DNA of 64,000 nt from Mortierella alpina (GCA_029449245.1 JANATF010000011.1:1178001-1242000); one strand, 5' to 3'; counted from the stretch's first letter, positions 11,875-24,538 are shown. Numbers and translations are program-made. Notes: a model not told the origin generated them from the letters alone.

Positions 11875-12773
11875 GAAAAAAATAAATTATTCGGTCTTCA
11901 TCAAAGGCGGGCTACGGGAGATGATGTTTAATTGATCCTTTGTTCATATTCTTCTGGGTAATCGTCGTGTTCGCGCGTGACATCAAATCATTGAACAGCC
12001 AAGCATGTACCGCACGGCCGCGCTCATTTCCTTTTGAAGACCCGTGCTCAATAATACCTGCCGTCAGATATTTAAAGGAAAGCTTAGGGTCAACCTTCCA
12101 CTGGAACTCCGCAGCTTTAACAAAAGGAAGTAGAGTATCGCTCGAAACAGGTCCTTCGTCTTCAGCCATGGAGAGTCCTGCAGTAGGGCCACGAGTGCAA
12201 GACAGCAACCACCATAGAAAGAAACAGAGCTCCGGACTGATGGTTTATTTTGCCAAACGAGAGGATACAGATGGGGGTGACTTTACGCGCGTTGCGTCCG
12301 GAAAGGGGTAAGGCGTGGATCATCAGGGCAAACAGAGATCCTGCCCCGCGCATAGGTCTGGTCCAGTATTCATTTTTCTAGGCGTCGTGTGACCTACGAG
12401 CCATGATCGCCAATACAAGTAAAACAGGGCCTAGTCTTTCTCTGTCGTTTCCCTTCTTTCTTTCATTCTTACTTTCTTCAACAAAATCCCATATTCTCTT
12501 TCTCATTTGTTCCTCGGCCCAGCTGTACACAATTGCGTTGTGTCAAGAGCGATTCGACCACAGCAGCAACATCAGGGCTTAATACTCTCTCTCTCGCAGC
12601 TCTCCTTCTCGTCCATTTTCTCCTTGTCGTATTTTCCTTTCCTAGAAGGCACACCTACAAAACGATACTTGGCCTCATTCTCGGCATATCACTTGCTCCT
12701 TCCTCGTCTCTGTTTTTACTCCCTTGTCTTGTTGCGAGAGTGGAAGTTGTTACCCCCACATTCATACATCACC
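11875..12773. other. Intergenic stretch with an orphan minus-strand ORF and a CT-rich leader
   Basis: An open frame of 98 codons lies at 11912-12208 on the minus strand. It has protein-like composition (for example LLPFVKAAEFQW and RAVHAWLFNDLM) but no recognised domain, and its upstream continuation is broken by stops. It may be the relic of a longer gene next to the foldback element. From about 12430 the plus strand becomes strongly CT-rich, as expected for the transporter leader. Confidence 0.35.
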
Positions 12774-15238
12774 ATGTCTAGACCTGGAAGCACTTCAGGA
12801 CCAACGACGTCGATAAACCAGCCTGGAGCTGGATCATGCTCGGTCCTTGAAGGTATTAACCCTGACCCTCTGTTCCCACTAAGTCTTTCTCCACCCAGTT
12901 GCGGATTGCTTGTGGTGGAGTGTGTGCGTGCAATGGTGTGCAAAAGAGTGTGTGTGCGCTGATTTGTCACAACCCAAAAATGAAAATCAACACAGCTATG
13001 CAGCCCTTTCTTGTCATGAACCAGCATGACACGAGCCCCAGCAATTATGAGCCATCCACGAGCAGGATTTCGCCATCGAGGGGAAAAGAACGAAGGAGAG
13101 CGACCACGAAAAATGCTAACCACAATCAGATGAAAGGAGATATCTCAGCAAGCCCGCTTTGGTCGTACGGTGGAAAGCACGACATGCCATACGGGGGAAC
13201 GTCTTCGCAATGGTCACTAGCCGCACAGGGCGGCCGGTAACACTTTCACTGGAACAGTGTTTTAATAATGACCCTTTGGTTGACTGTGGTAGTATCATTC
13301 AACATTCTGAACTGTACTGTCGGATCTGGGATATTGGCGCTGGCCTTTGCAATCAAGTAAGTAAAAGACATACGCACATGGTCATGGTCCTTGACTGAGC
13401 ACATCAGAGCGCTAAGACTCGTTCCTGAAAAAAAAAATAGAGAGAGTGGTTTTGGTCTGGGCATCGTCCTTTCGATCGCTGTAGCGATTCTATGCTGGCT
13501 GGCGCTCTACACTCTTATTGTTACAGGACAGAAGATTGGCATCTACAAATATGCGATTCTATGTGAAGGTACCGTCAGGTTACCAATGGTTTTCCAGGAT
13601 CTCGCTTTTTTCTTGTGGCGTTCTGACAGTTCCCTTTAAAATGGCTATTAGCAACGATGGGTCCGTTCGGATTCTACCTTCTGAACGGTATGATCTTCTT
13701 CCAGACTGCAGGCGCTTGCATAACATATATGATCGTCATTGGAGATACCATTCCAATTGTGCTCAGTATTCTCGGATGGGAGACTTCTCGGCAATGGGTC
13801 ATCTTTCTATCTTCGATCGCTTTTGTAAGCACTTGTACAAACTATGCGGTCGCGTCGCGACATTCCCAATCCTGAACATGAAAATATGACCTAACGATCC
13901 CCCCCCCCCTCTTCTCAGATTCTCCCATTGCTCTTCTATCGCTCTATTGGCTCCTTGGCTCGAGTGTCGATGATCTCTGTGATGACGCTGCCACTCATCT
14001 TGTTTGCTGTCGCGGTCCGCGGGTTTGAATATGCACCTGAGCATAGGCGATCATACGACTTTGTGGGTGACAATGTATTCCCTGCCATCGGTGTCATGGC
14101 TTTCGCTATGCTCTCTGCTCAGGTAAACATCCCAGCACCGTCCTTACGAACTGTGATGTAGAAAACGCTGAGAAATAACACATCGGTACTTTTTTTTTTC
14201 ACAGACCGCATTCTTGAACTTTGCAACGCTGGCTCAGCCGACGAAGAAGGCGTGGGCTCAGGCCACCGGCATCGCGGTCTCGCTTTCATGGATGATCTCG
14301 TTCGTGTTTGCAATCATTGGGTTTATTGCCTTTGGAGAGGATGTCGAGCCCAACATCTTCAACTCGTTCCCGCTCACGGATGGTCTTATCAACGCTGGTC
14401 GCGGCCTGCTGGGCTTCTCCATGTTCCTCACCTTCCCGCAGGCGGTATGTCTTCAATCGTTTTTTTCTCTTTCACTCTCGTATGTTTTGTGTTAGATGGC
14501 TGACCTCACCCATTCTAGTTCTACCCTGCTCGAGCTGCCGCCCATAAAGTGCTTGGCCATGAAGACAACGTCCGAATCCCCACCGACAAACAACACTTCT
14601 ACACCACCCTCGGATTGTTTATTCCTGTCCTCGCCTGCGGTGTGTTCGTGGCAGATCTGGGACTACTCTATCAGCTCATCGGAGGATTCTGTTCGACGTT
14701 CTTGGCATATATCATCCCAGCATCCTGCTACTTCTTGGTCTTTTGGCGCAAGACCCCCATTACCCACGGCGGCACCGTTCTCACCGGAGGACACGAGTCG
14801 TATGATGACGCTGTCGGACCCTTAGAGGGTGAGCATGGCCAGGACCGGTACGAGGACGACGAGGACTCCTTGGAAGAGGAGGAGCAGGAGGAGCAGGAGC
14901 AGGACGAGGAGGAACGGTTACTGAAGCACAAGCTCGCGCGGGAGCGCAAATCCGATTTGGCATTGGAGGAGGCTCACTCCAGGGGGCCTTTGAACAGAAC
15001 TCAGGGTCATTATGGTACTATTTCAGCGCCATCGTTGTTGCTGTCCACCTCTGAATCATTGCAGTCAGGTGTCTCGCTCGCCGACTTGGCGAGCGCGTCC
15101 ACCAGGAGCCCGAGGCGGAGGAGGCAAAAGACAGAGTTATGGCTTGACATTAGCGCTGGTGTGCTTTTGGTCTTTGGTGTGTTTGTCATGGTGATCTCCA
15201 CCATCATCACGCTTAGAAAGATGGCCGGATACGCGTAG
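12774..15238 (+). CDS. Amino-acid/auxin permease (Aa_trans family) transporter
   Basis: Predicted exons are 12774-12852, 13293-13356, 13441-13568, 13652-13824, 13919-14122, 14205-14444 and 14519-15238, all phase-consistent, giving 535 residues. The hallmark first helix, SFNILNCTVGSGILALAFAIK, forms only after the first splice. Further helices follow, including FGFYLLNGMIFFQTAGACITY, the segment with FGEDVEPNIFNSFP, and FYPARAAAHKVLG, as in SLC38/AVT-type proton-coupled amino-acid transporters. About eleven membrane segments are expected. A long acidic cytosolic loop (about residues 395-430, rich in Glu/Asp/Gln) precedes the last helix near the C-terminus. Plasma-membrane or vacuolar location cannot be decided. 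The first intron (about 440 nt) is unusually long for this region. Confidence 0.87.
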
Positions 15239-15416
15239 TTCAAGTGGGGAGTGGGGAATGGGGGACTTTGGAACAATATATCTGCACACATCGACAAGAG
15301 TGTTTTTGAGTGCTTACAATTATGAATGGGTCGCAGTAGCGAAGTAACGAAGCATTCGCTTTTCATTGTGCAGGTCATGGTGCGATTGCAAATTATATTA
15401 CGATGAACTACGCTCC

Positions 15417-18340
15417 CTACTCCTGGTCCTGGTCCTGCTCGTCTTCGCGCCTCTCCCTCTCCGCCTTGCGTTGTTCTTTTGTCTTTCTGAAGTACCTCGT
15501 CTCCTCTGGATCAAATCCTCCCTCCGGTGCGCCAAAGTACGCCCATGAGGGTGTCTCTGCCATGTAGTCCAAGCTCGTGAACTTTTGTCCAGACTCCACC
15601 AGGTCAAAGAACTTGTCGTAGTCAATATGCGTGTACCACTTGTCACCCTTCTTGAACTTTGTCGAGGCAACCAAGATTGAGCACGAGTGTGCGTGCTCTG
15701 CTGCAATCTCGTACCCAGCTCCCAATTGCTCCTGAATCAACTCCACAAAGCGGACAACCTCCGCGTGGTAGGGGACATTGGCCATGGTCAAGCCAGAGGC
15801 TCCTCCATATCCACAGTAGGTCACTCCCTTGATCTCGATGAAATCAGGTTGACCGCGACGGATCAGCTCCACGTAGTTGGTGATTTCGTCCGTGTTGAAA
15901 TCCTTGACCAACGTCAATCTGTACACCGTGCGCTGTCCCTTCTTTCCGAGAGCATCCAAGCTGTCGAGGAAACGCTCCCAAAAGTCGCGGAACAGAGGTC
16001 GGTCAATCTTCTTTAGGGATTCCTTGGTTGAGGCATCCACACTGACGTAGAGCTGTGTCACGGGGTCCATGCTGGCGATGGCATCGGGGAATTGGGCATT
16101 GGTGACAAGGAAGGACGAGATGCGCTTCTTGTGCAAAAGGTTCACAAACTCGTTGATGTGGGGATACTAATGAGGAAGTAGGAGCATTGTAAAGTGTTAG
16201 AACTTGACCCGTGCAGCTAATGATGTCAGTTCATGATATTAACTGCACACAATAGCACGAATGAAAAACTTACAAAGATAGGTTCGCCTACAAGGGACAA
16301 TGCGCAGTGCTTGACCTGGTTGGCCTCAACAAAGCGGTCTGCACGGACACCAGGAACGCCCTTGAGCTGCTTCAACATTCCATAGTGATTATCCAAGGCG
16401 CCGTCCAAGATGAATTCGGGATCGTCGACCTTCCATCTCCATTCGGTTCCAACGGGGTTTGTGTGATGTCTCCAGCTATTTAGAAAACCGATAACCCAAT
16501 TAGTTATCAAATATGGGCAAAGCAACAGATCTAATTTACACATCCAAAGTGTTGAAAGTGTACTTACCAGAAGACGCACTTGTTAGCGCAGGCCAATGAG
16601 GGAGTTGTTTCCATACACAAATGCGACTGGATACCGTAGAACGAGTGCTTATAGCAGAATCCACGTCCACGAAGTGCCGCCTTTGTCCATCTGCAGATCT
16701 TCACACCAGAGTGGGTTCCAATGATCTTGTATCCCTGTTTCGTCAAGGACTTGTACAGCAAGGGACTGACCATCTCGCGAACCTCACGAGGCTTGATCGC
16801 TTTTCCGTCCTTGGTCTCTCCAACGGATCGCTTTGCACGGACATTTTGGTTGGCATATGCCTCCTCGTCCAAAGCCTTGTCCTCCTTGGCTTGTTTGATC
16901 TTGCGAGCCACATTTCCCATATCTTCAAGGTCAACCATCTCGCCCTCGGAGGCATCACCGCCGTCGATCGTAGGCAGACCCAGCTTCTCTTCCTTGGTCT
17001 TTTTCACTGGCTCACCATCCTCGTCCAACTCTTCCTCATCGTCATCATGCTCCGACGCTGATGCGCCATCCTCCTCATCTGAGGAAAAGTACGCCTCGTG
17101 AACATGGCTCTGAGTGGGATCTAAAAGCGAATCCAGCATGGCGTCATTCCACTGCTTGTAGGCACCTCCTTGATCTAAGGCAAACAAACAAGCAAAACGC
17201 CTACGATTAGTATCTTGGATGTTTTTTGTGGCAATGCCACATAGTTTGCAAATGTAACAAACACTCGAATGACGTACCTCCGTTCTTGTCACCTTCACCA
17301 AAGGGCCACACACGTTGAGCACCCATCTGCCCGAGCCATTTGTCGGCCAATCTTGGTCCGTTACAAAAGTCTTCACCATAGGCCGAGTCGCCCAGACCAA
17401 AGACTGAGAACTTGAGCCGGTTCAGGGCACCCTTTTGAACTCTCCAGTCGAAGCGAGTATCTTCAAGCCACTTGAGGAACCAGTCGTTGGGACCTTCCAC
17501 GTTGTAAGTCGAGAGAATAAAGATCGAGAGCGACGACTCTGTCAAAAAGTCCTCAGTGTCATAGTCTACAATGTCGATAAGCTTGGGCTGGGGCAAGCCC
17601 AAAGACACGGCGGATTCCGCCAGCTGCTGTGCAAACATTTTGGCCGTTCCTGTAATGGTCGAGTAAAAGACCTTGATGGGCTCGATGAGCTCGGGCAAAA
17701 GCAAGGGGTCGATCACGGCGGGCTTTACAGGGGTGTTTCCGGACGAGCAAGCGCACCCAGTGGTCTTCAAGGTGTTGACAACGCTGTCCTCGGACGTGGG
17801 CTTGTTCTTTCCACCACAGCAGCCAGTCGAATTGTCGGTCTCAGGCTTGAACTTTCCCCCGCAGCATCCAGTCGACTTGTCTTCCTCGGGCTTATTCTTT
17901 CCGCTACAGCACCCAGAGGCCTTTGCTGTCGAGGCTGCAGCCGCAGCAGCAGCGGCGGCATCCAGCTCTGCCTGCTTCTTTTTGGGCTTTTTGCGGATGA
18001 CCTTGGGCAGTTTGCGGTAGACCTCCTTCTTCAGGCCCTGGTGCTGATAGGGCTTTTGCTCATCGGTCGCCTGACTGACGACCCTGTTGACGGCCTCCTG
18101 GCTTAGGGCTGGGATAGTGGGGTCCTGCTCCATATCCTGGACAATCTCCTCGACCTTGTTGAGCGGCTTGTCCTTCTTGTCCTTGGGGTGTGTGTTCTGG
18201 TCCTGGTCGGAGTCGGTCCTGGTGGCTGTGTTTGCCTTGTTGGAGATGAGGATGGAGAGCGTTGCAATGCCGATGGCCATGCAGACCAGCGGGATGCGGT
18301 ACTCCTTCCAGAGCTGTAGGTTGGATGACGAAGCGCTCAT
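15417..18340 (-). CDS. TYW1: tRNA 4-demethylwyosine synthase TYW1 (flavodoxin + radical SAM)
   Basis: Predicted exons in transcription order are 18340-17278, 17174-16568, 16475-16274 and 16166-15417, giving 873 residues. TYW1 condenses pyruvate carbons onto N1-methylguanosine-37 of tRNA-Phe to make the tricyclic wyosine base. A hydrophobic segment at residues 17-33 probably anchors the protein in the ER membrane, as in fungal homologues. A polyalanine run (128-136) and a Cys-rich repeat region (143-200, pairs of adjacent Cys in GCCGGK-type units) follow. The flavodoxin domain starts near 222 with FYSTITGTAKMF as the FMN phosphate loop. The radical SAM cluster motif C-ANK-C-VF-C is at 550, 554 and 557, and its last Cys codon is completed by splicing. 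An acidic linker (EDGASASEHDDDEEELDEDG) separates the two domains. The tail is charged and Gln-rich. Confidence 0.93.
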
Positions 18341-19479
18341 GGCGTTTCCTTGGCTGCAGATGGGCGAAGAGTGGGGAGGAACAACGGAAGGAAAGGAGCA
18401 GCAGGGAGCGGTGGAGAAAGGAAAAAAAAGGCTGCCCTGGGATGCCCTGTTCTTTTTTTTTTTTTTCTTGTGTGCCTCGGTCGTTTCTGGTTGGTCCAGC
18501 TTTCCTGTTTGTTTTGACGAATCACCCTTTTCAGCAGTCCTCTACTCTGCTGGGGAACAATAACCTGAATTGTGGGCCCGTGCCAATTGCTCAGGTCAGC
18601 TTCGCGTACAAGTTTTAGCTTGGTCCCGAACAATGCTGTAGTATATTGGAACGCTGGCTCACTTCAAGGCAATACAAGGACAGACCTTACACGAGAAGCG
18701 TAGACAACGCGCACGCGAATTGTCTTTCAACGAAGAAGATTGATTCTTACTAGCAACCCCGGCACTTTTGCGTTGACGTATCAGGCAGAGAACTTCTTGG
18801 TCGAACCTTTTAAACCAATGTTGGTAATGGACGCATTGTTTATCCCCCATAGTCGGCTGTTTCATGTCTACCGACTTGGACGTGGGCTTTGACGTCGTCG
18901 GAGCCGATCTGACCCCTCACCATCCCTTTCTGAATAAAACTAAGGCTCAACAGCCACATCGGGGTAGACACTGCTATTCCTATAAACGAGCCGCACATTC
19001 CTATAGTCGTGGATGTCGAATCCGACTACTACCAAGTGCTCCACCCTCTCGAGGCTCAAAACCACCTAATGTACACTTCACCAAACCAGCCGAAGATAGC
19101 ACTTGATTGTTTCCGGCACCAGCTGAGGATGAGCAGAAGATCATCAGATCCACACAGCAGACGGAATCAGGAACCAAGTCTATACTAACCTATGTGACCA
19201 CGACACTGTGAATAGGAATATGTGATGTTAGAATTCCTTTCTTGATCTGCACTACCCATGCAACCCACCTCGTTAAACAGCTCTAACCGCTTGATTACAT
19301 TTTTCAGTTCCACATACTTTCTACCCTTTCTCCTCTCATATAACATTCCCTTCCGTTCGATCTCCCGCGGTTTTTTTTAGTGATAACATTGCACGACATC
19401 TATCTTTTCCACGAGCACCTCCGATATAACCATAAAAAAAAAAAAGGAAAAAGAGACACGCAAGCACTCAGTCAAAGCA
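18341..19479. other. Divergent promoter region, TYW1 / lyase-like gene
   Basis: About 1.1 kb separates two head-to-head starts. I see no credible gene. Poly-T and poly-A runs (near 18450 and 19435) and pyrimidine-rich leaders flank both start codons. No tRNA or repeat was recognised. Confidence 0.5.
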
Positions 19480-21399
19480 ATGGTGGTCATGTTGCGAGGA
19501 ATATCCAAACGGGCATTGACTATAGTCATTGGACTATGCGTCTTCTGCACCCTCTTCATGCTTACACCCTACTCGAGAAAAGAGCTGAATCAAGTTCCCA
19601 AGAGATGGCGTGATTCCAAAATCTCAACCACAAAGCAGGAGCGGAACCTAGAACGTCAAGCACAGTACAAACATCAGGTCGTCAAAGATACAGAGGAGAG
19701 AATAACAGAGGAGAAGCCGCAGCAACGGTTGGAGCTCAATAATGTCCACAACAACAACAGGATTCTGCTTGAGAACCCAGCCTTAAATGACAAAAAGCGC
19801 GTCATTCATACCAAAACGAAGGTAAACGCCGCCAAGGCGATGATGAAGCAAGATAATCCCAAGAAACCAATGAGGAACCAGGGCACCGATGGCGCAGAGC
19901 AAGATCATGAGGACAACGATCCCGTTGATGAAACCCAGGGGGAACTGCCTACCGAGTTTGACCTATCTACGTTCCCATCAGCTTCGCAAACAATTCTCGA
20001 AAACACCATTGGAGCTGCGGCATTGAAGCAGTATATTAGTCAAAAGTCGCATCAGGCCGCACGTAATGCTGCTGTCGGCTATATTCTTCGTCAGGCCAAC
20101 ACTGCTTGCCGCAACAACACGATCTACTCTGTGGTCATCAAACCAAAGAACAAGATCGCTCCCTCTGGTGATATCCATGACTACACATCGTTGGCGCGTT
20201 ACTTTTACAGGAACCCTGATACTCCTAATGGCCTGCCTTATGTCCGTCACGATGGCAAGCCCAACCCGGAAATGGACTCGGTGTGGGATTACCGCCTGCT
20301 GCGAAAGATGTTTAGAGATTGCTACTACATGGGTCAGGCTTACTTTTGGACAGGCGACGAGCGCTATGCAGAGAAGACTGTCCACCGAATCAAGCAATGG
20401 TTCCTGGATCCTGAGACGCGCATGAACCCAAATGTCAAGTACGGCAGCTGGATCTTTGGCGAGAGCCTTGGTCGCGCACAGGGAGTTCTCGACATGTTCA
20501 AAGTCTATGGGTAAGATCCTTTTTTTTTCTACTTTATTTTAAAGCTGCAGATATTTCACATTCGCTGCCGCTTTCTCACTAAAATTTCCTTATTCCCTTC
20601 ATACAGAGTGTTCGAGGCGCTCAAGACTATCAAGGACTCCAAGGCGATGCAGGCAGAGCCGAATCTGATCTCTGAACTCCAGACCTGGTTCAGGGACTAT
20701 ATGGTCTGGATCGATGGCTCAGAGGAGGCCCACCACGAGATGAAGGCTCGCAACAACCACGGCACCTACTTCACCGTCCAATATCTATCCATCCTCGAAT
20801 TCCTGGGCAGCAATGCGGAAGCCAAGGCACTCGCAGAAGAGGCCAAGATCGTCCGCGTGGGGCCTCAGATCCGCAAGGATGGTGCTCAACCGTATGAAAC
20901 CGAACGACCCATCAGCTACTATTACTCGACCTTTAATCTTCAAGGCCTGATCCTCCTAGCGATGCAGGCTGCCTCGCATGACGTCGATCTCTGGCACTAC
21001 AGTGGCCTGGCGGACGCAGACGAGATCCAAAAGAAGTCGAAAAAGGAGTCACCGTTCGAAATTGGAGGAACGATCGAGGACGCCATAAGATATGTTGCCG
21101 ACTACGGCGTACGAGATCCCTCCGAATGGCCTTATCCAGATTCAGGTACTAGACCCCTTATAGAAGTACTGAAGATGGCGCGCCTCGCCAGTCTGGTGTA
21201 TGGACGTGACAGGTGGCAGAAGTCGATTGAGGACTTGACGGCCAAGATTAACGAGGGAGACTCTGGAGAAGGCAAGAGCGGGGATGAGAATAGTGAGGAT
21301 GGTGATGGCGGGGATGGAGGTGCAGATGAAGGTTCCAACGTGTTTATCTGTGAGTTGGGTATTTTGAGTCACGGAAGGTTGTGGCACTGCTTCAAGTAG
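19480..21399 (+). CDS. Alginate-lyase-family (PL5-like) membrane-anchored protein, copy A
   Basis: Exons 19480-20510 and 20607-21399 give 607 residues. The N-terminus (residues 1-28) is a type II signal anchor, followed by a charged stalk (to about residue 150), so the catalytic domain should face the secretory lumen or cell exterior. The globular part matches the alginate lyase superfamily fold: the substrate-binding stretch DSVWDYRLLRKMFRDCYY, then NNHGTYF with the likely catalytic His395, and R444-PIS-Y448 with the Tyr cluster at 448-450. These correspond to the Asn-His and Arg...Tyr catalytic features of PL5-type lyases. A cell-wall polyuronate (glucuronan-like, as reported in Mucoromycota walls) is a plausible substrate, but this is inference. 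It has a convergent paralogue at 21512-23421 with the intron in the same place. Confidence 0.82.
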
Positions 21400-21511
21400 A
21401 TTTCAATCTAATATCAATACACGAAATGCTTAAAGTCGCTCCGGTGCCTGGAATCTGCTTAATCCACGCTTGATGCATGTTTGCTCTCTAGCTCCTTGAA
21501 AAGTCGCGCCT

Positions 21512-23421
21512 TTATTTGTAGCAATGCCACAACGTTCCCTTACTCAAAATACCCAGCTCACACATAAATCCGTTTGGATCTCCATCCTCGGATGCGGCTG
21601 CAGCATTAGCTAAGGTAACACCGCCTTTCTTTTCCGTCGTCGTTGTCGCTGTCGAATCTCCTTCTTCTCCACCCTCTGTCGAACCCTCTCCTGGCGTCGC
21701 CTCATCGATCTTGGCCTCCAAGTTCTCAATGGCTTCTTGCCATCGGTCGCGTCCATAGATCAGACTGGCCACGCGTGCCATCTTGAGTACGTCACTCAGG
21801 CTTCTGGTACCCGAATCAGCATACGGCCACTCGGAAAGATCCTTCACGCCGTAGTCTGCAAGGTAAAGGATCGCATCCTCGATCGTGCCGCCTCCAACTT
21901 CAATCTCAACGCTTTTTTTCGAGTTTACTCGAATGACACCCGTGGTCACTGGACCCCTATGGTGCCAGAGATCAACGCCGTGAGAGTCCGCTTGCATCGC
22001 CAAGAGGATCAACCCTTGGAGATTAAAAGTCGAATAGAAGTAGCTAATAGGCCTGATCGTCTCATGAGGCTGAGCGCCATCCTTGCGAATCTGAGGTCCC
22101 ACGCGGACGGTCCTAGACTCTTCCGAGAGCACCTTGGCTTCGGTGTCTCGACCGAGGAACTCGAGAATGGAAAGGTATTGGACGGTAAAGTACGTTCCAT
22201 GGTTGTTGTGAGCGTTCTTTTCTTGGTTGGCTTGGATCGAATTATCGAGCCATACCATGTACGACGTAAACCACGTCTGAAGATCGGAGATCAAAGTTGG
22301 CTCTGCCCCCATCGCCTTGGAGCCTTCGATGGCTTTGAGGGCGTCGAACATTCTGAGAAGGTCAGGAATTAGGGGAATGGTTAGAATATTTTTCGTCACA
22401 CAAATCAATCAACTCCAAAAAAAAAAAAAAGAGAAAGAAATCGTTACCCGTAGACCTTGAACATGTCGAGAACTCCCTGTGCGCGGCCGAGGTCGTTGCC
22501 AAAGATCAAACTGCCATACTTGATATTTGGGTTCATGCGCGTCTCAGGATCAAGGAACCATTGCTTGACCCGGTAAACGACCTTCTCAGCATATCGCTCG
22601 TCACCCGTCCAGAAGTATGCTTGACCCATGTAATAGCAGTCTCTGAACACTTTTCGCAACAGGCGGTAGTCCCACACCGAGTCCATGTCCGGATTAGGTT
22701 TACCATCGAGGCGAACGTAGGGCAGTCCATCAGAGGTATTGGGATTCTTCCAAAAGTACCTGGCCAACGACGTGTAGTCATGGATATCACCAGAGGGCGG
22801 GATCTTGGACTTTGGCTTGATGACAACAGAGTAGATGGTGTTGTTGCGGTAAGCTATGTTGGCCTGACGGAGAGCATATGCGACAGCAGCATCGCGCGCA
22901 TCTCTATTGTGCGGCGTTCGGTTCAAGTAGTCGTCCAAAGCCTTGGCGCCAATCTTGGCCTCGAGAGTCCTTTGTGATGAAGGCGGGAGGAGGGACTCGT
23001 CGAACACTGTTGGCAGATCGTCCAAGAGTTCATCTTCGTCGTGGGCATCCTTGTCCTTCAAAGTCGGGTTGTTGTTGTTGTTGACTTCATTGATCTCCTT
23101 TCGCTCCTGCCGCTGCTCGTCCTTCAGCCTCTCTTCCTCCAGCTCCTGCTCCCTCCTTTCTTCTGCTTCTTTCTCTTGCTGCAGGATCTGTTGTTGCTCT
23201 TTGCGATGTCTCTCGTTGGCGAGTCGCTGTCTGTCTTGCTCTTGGCGTAATAGGTCCTGCTCCTGCTCTGTGAATGGTGTTCTGGTATTGGGCCAGCTAT
23301 TTGGAGTCTGAGACAGGTCCCTGCTCGAGTTTGGCGTGAGAATCAAAATGACGCAGAAAACGCAGAGTCCGAGGACGATTGTCAGGGCGCGTTTAGACGT
23401 TCCTCGCAGTATTGCTACCAT
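21512..23421 (-). CDS. Alginate-lyase-family (PL5-like) membrane-anchored protein, copy B
   Basis: Exons 23421-22448 and 22352-21512 give 604 residues. It is the paralogue of the 19480-21399 gene: the same signal anchor (RGTSKRALTIVLGLCVF), the same catalytic signatures (NNHGTYF and RPISYFYSTFNLQ), and an intron at the same codon and phase. The stalk differs: this copy has a Glu/Gln/Arg-rich, probably coiled-coil stretch (EEKRREQELEEERLKDE-like composition), and copy A has a Lys/Asn/Gln-rich one. The C-terminal region carries a variable Gly/Thr/Glu insert before the shared end GFMCELGILSKGTLWHCYK. The two stop codons are only 112 bp apart, so the 3' UTRs probably overlap. Confidence 0.82.
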
Positions 23422-24538
23422 GGTGTCGGTTATGTGTGTAGTGTCTTTTTCTTTTTATCGTAAGGCTAACTGATATGAGGGGAGGGAGGTGATGCGTCGA
23501 AACTGAATGTATGTCGTGCAGAAGTATCGCAAGAAAATAGAAGGCAAGACGTTGGAACGGACGAAGAGAGGAGAGAGCCGATTGAGAGGACAAAGAGATG
23601 CGAAGAGGGAGAAGGAAGGAAAGAAGGAAAGAAGGAAAGAAGGAAAGAAGGACAGAAGGAAAGACGGTAAGACCGGAAGAAGGCAAGAGTGTACGAGGCG
23701 AGGGTGTACGGCAAAAACAACGTCTCCAGAGCGAGTGGTAGGAATTGCGGCAGTGAGAATTGGAGGGCAGTGCTTGTATTTTTACGATTACTGTGCGCAG
23801 TTTATGCCATGGAACAAATCCAGGCACTGCAGCCCCTGCGCACAGTAAAGGCCGTGGCTCAGGCTGACGCCTTGTCTCACACATGCGTCTGTTGCCCGCA
23901 TCTCTCGACGGTGTGTTTACCCCTAGTCGAGTCCGACAAAGATGTGCGCTTTTCTTCGCTTGACCTGAATACCTTTTTTCTATTGGTGGCACGGCCTGCC
24001 TGCAAACAGGTTCCTGCTGTGGGCTCAGCCAAGAGAGATTCAGTCTTTGCGCAGATCGGCCAGACAAGGTTTTGCACAAGACAACTGAATCTGCGCCCAG
24101 CCCCTGTGCTATGTATATCGTGAACTTGCCTGCCCGCGCCCGTGCCCCGCCAACAGCTCAAGAAGTTGGCAAAAACAATCATGTCAACAAAAGCAAAGGG
24201 AGATGGTAGAGCCCCTACACAAGTTCGCCATCCATACTGTGGCAACTCGAGCTCTCCGTCCACCTCTGTCATGACTAACAACAGTCTGTACACTGTGCAG
24301 CCGTCACCTGCGGCGTAGAATTCTTGGCCGGAGCCGATGGATGCTTCCGAGCTCAGCGACACATGTTTTTAGGTTTTTGTGTCTCTCTTTCCAAGGGTCC
24401 AGGCATTTCGTCTTTATATATATCTCAAACGTCGCCAGGCCACCGCGACTTTTATCATTCATCGCAAAACGGGCATAAAGTAAAGCTGTGGTGCTCACAT
24501 TATTTAGAATCACAGTCGACCTAACATTCTACACTCAC
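23422..24538. other. Intergenic stretch with purine-rich leader and inverted repeat
   Basis: No gene is seen. The 5' leader of lyase copy B contains a GGAAA-type microsatellite. A perfect 12-bp inverted repeat occurs at 23789-23800 and 23836-23847 (TACTGTGCGCAG, and its complement after 35 bases). Open frames here are CT-rich artefacts. Confidence 0.45.
23611..23664. repeat. Purine microsatellite (GGAAAGAA-type)
   Basis: A run of near-perfect GGAAAGAA units lies about 190 bases upstream of lyase copy B, so it reads as CT-rich sequence in that gene's leader. Confidence 0.85.

Noticed and set aside
17435-18106. Plus-strand ORF of 223 codons
   Set aside because: Antisense shadow of the TYW1 first exon; the Ser/Arg/Leu-rich repeats mirror the TYW1 linker.
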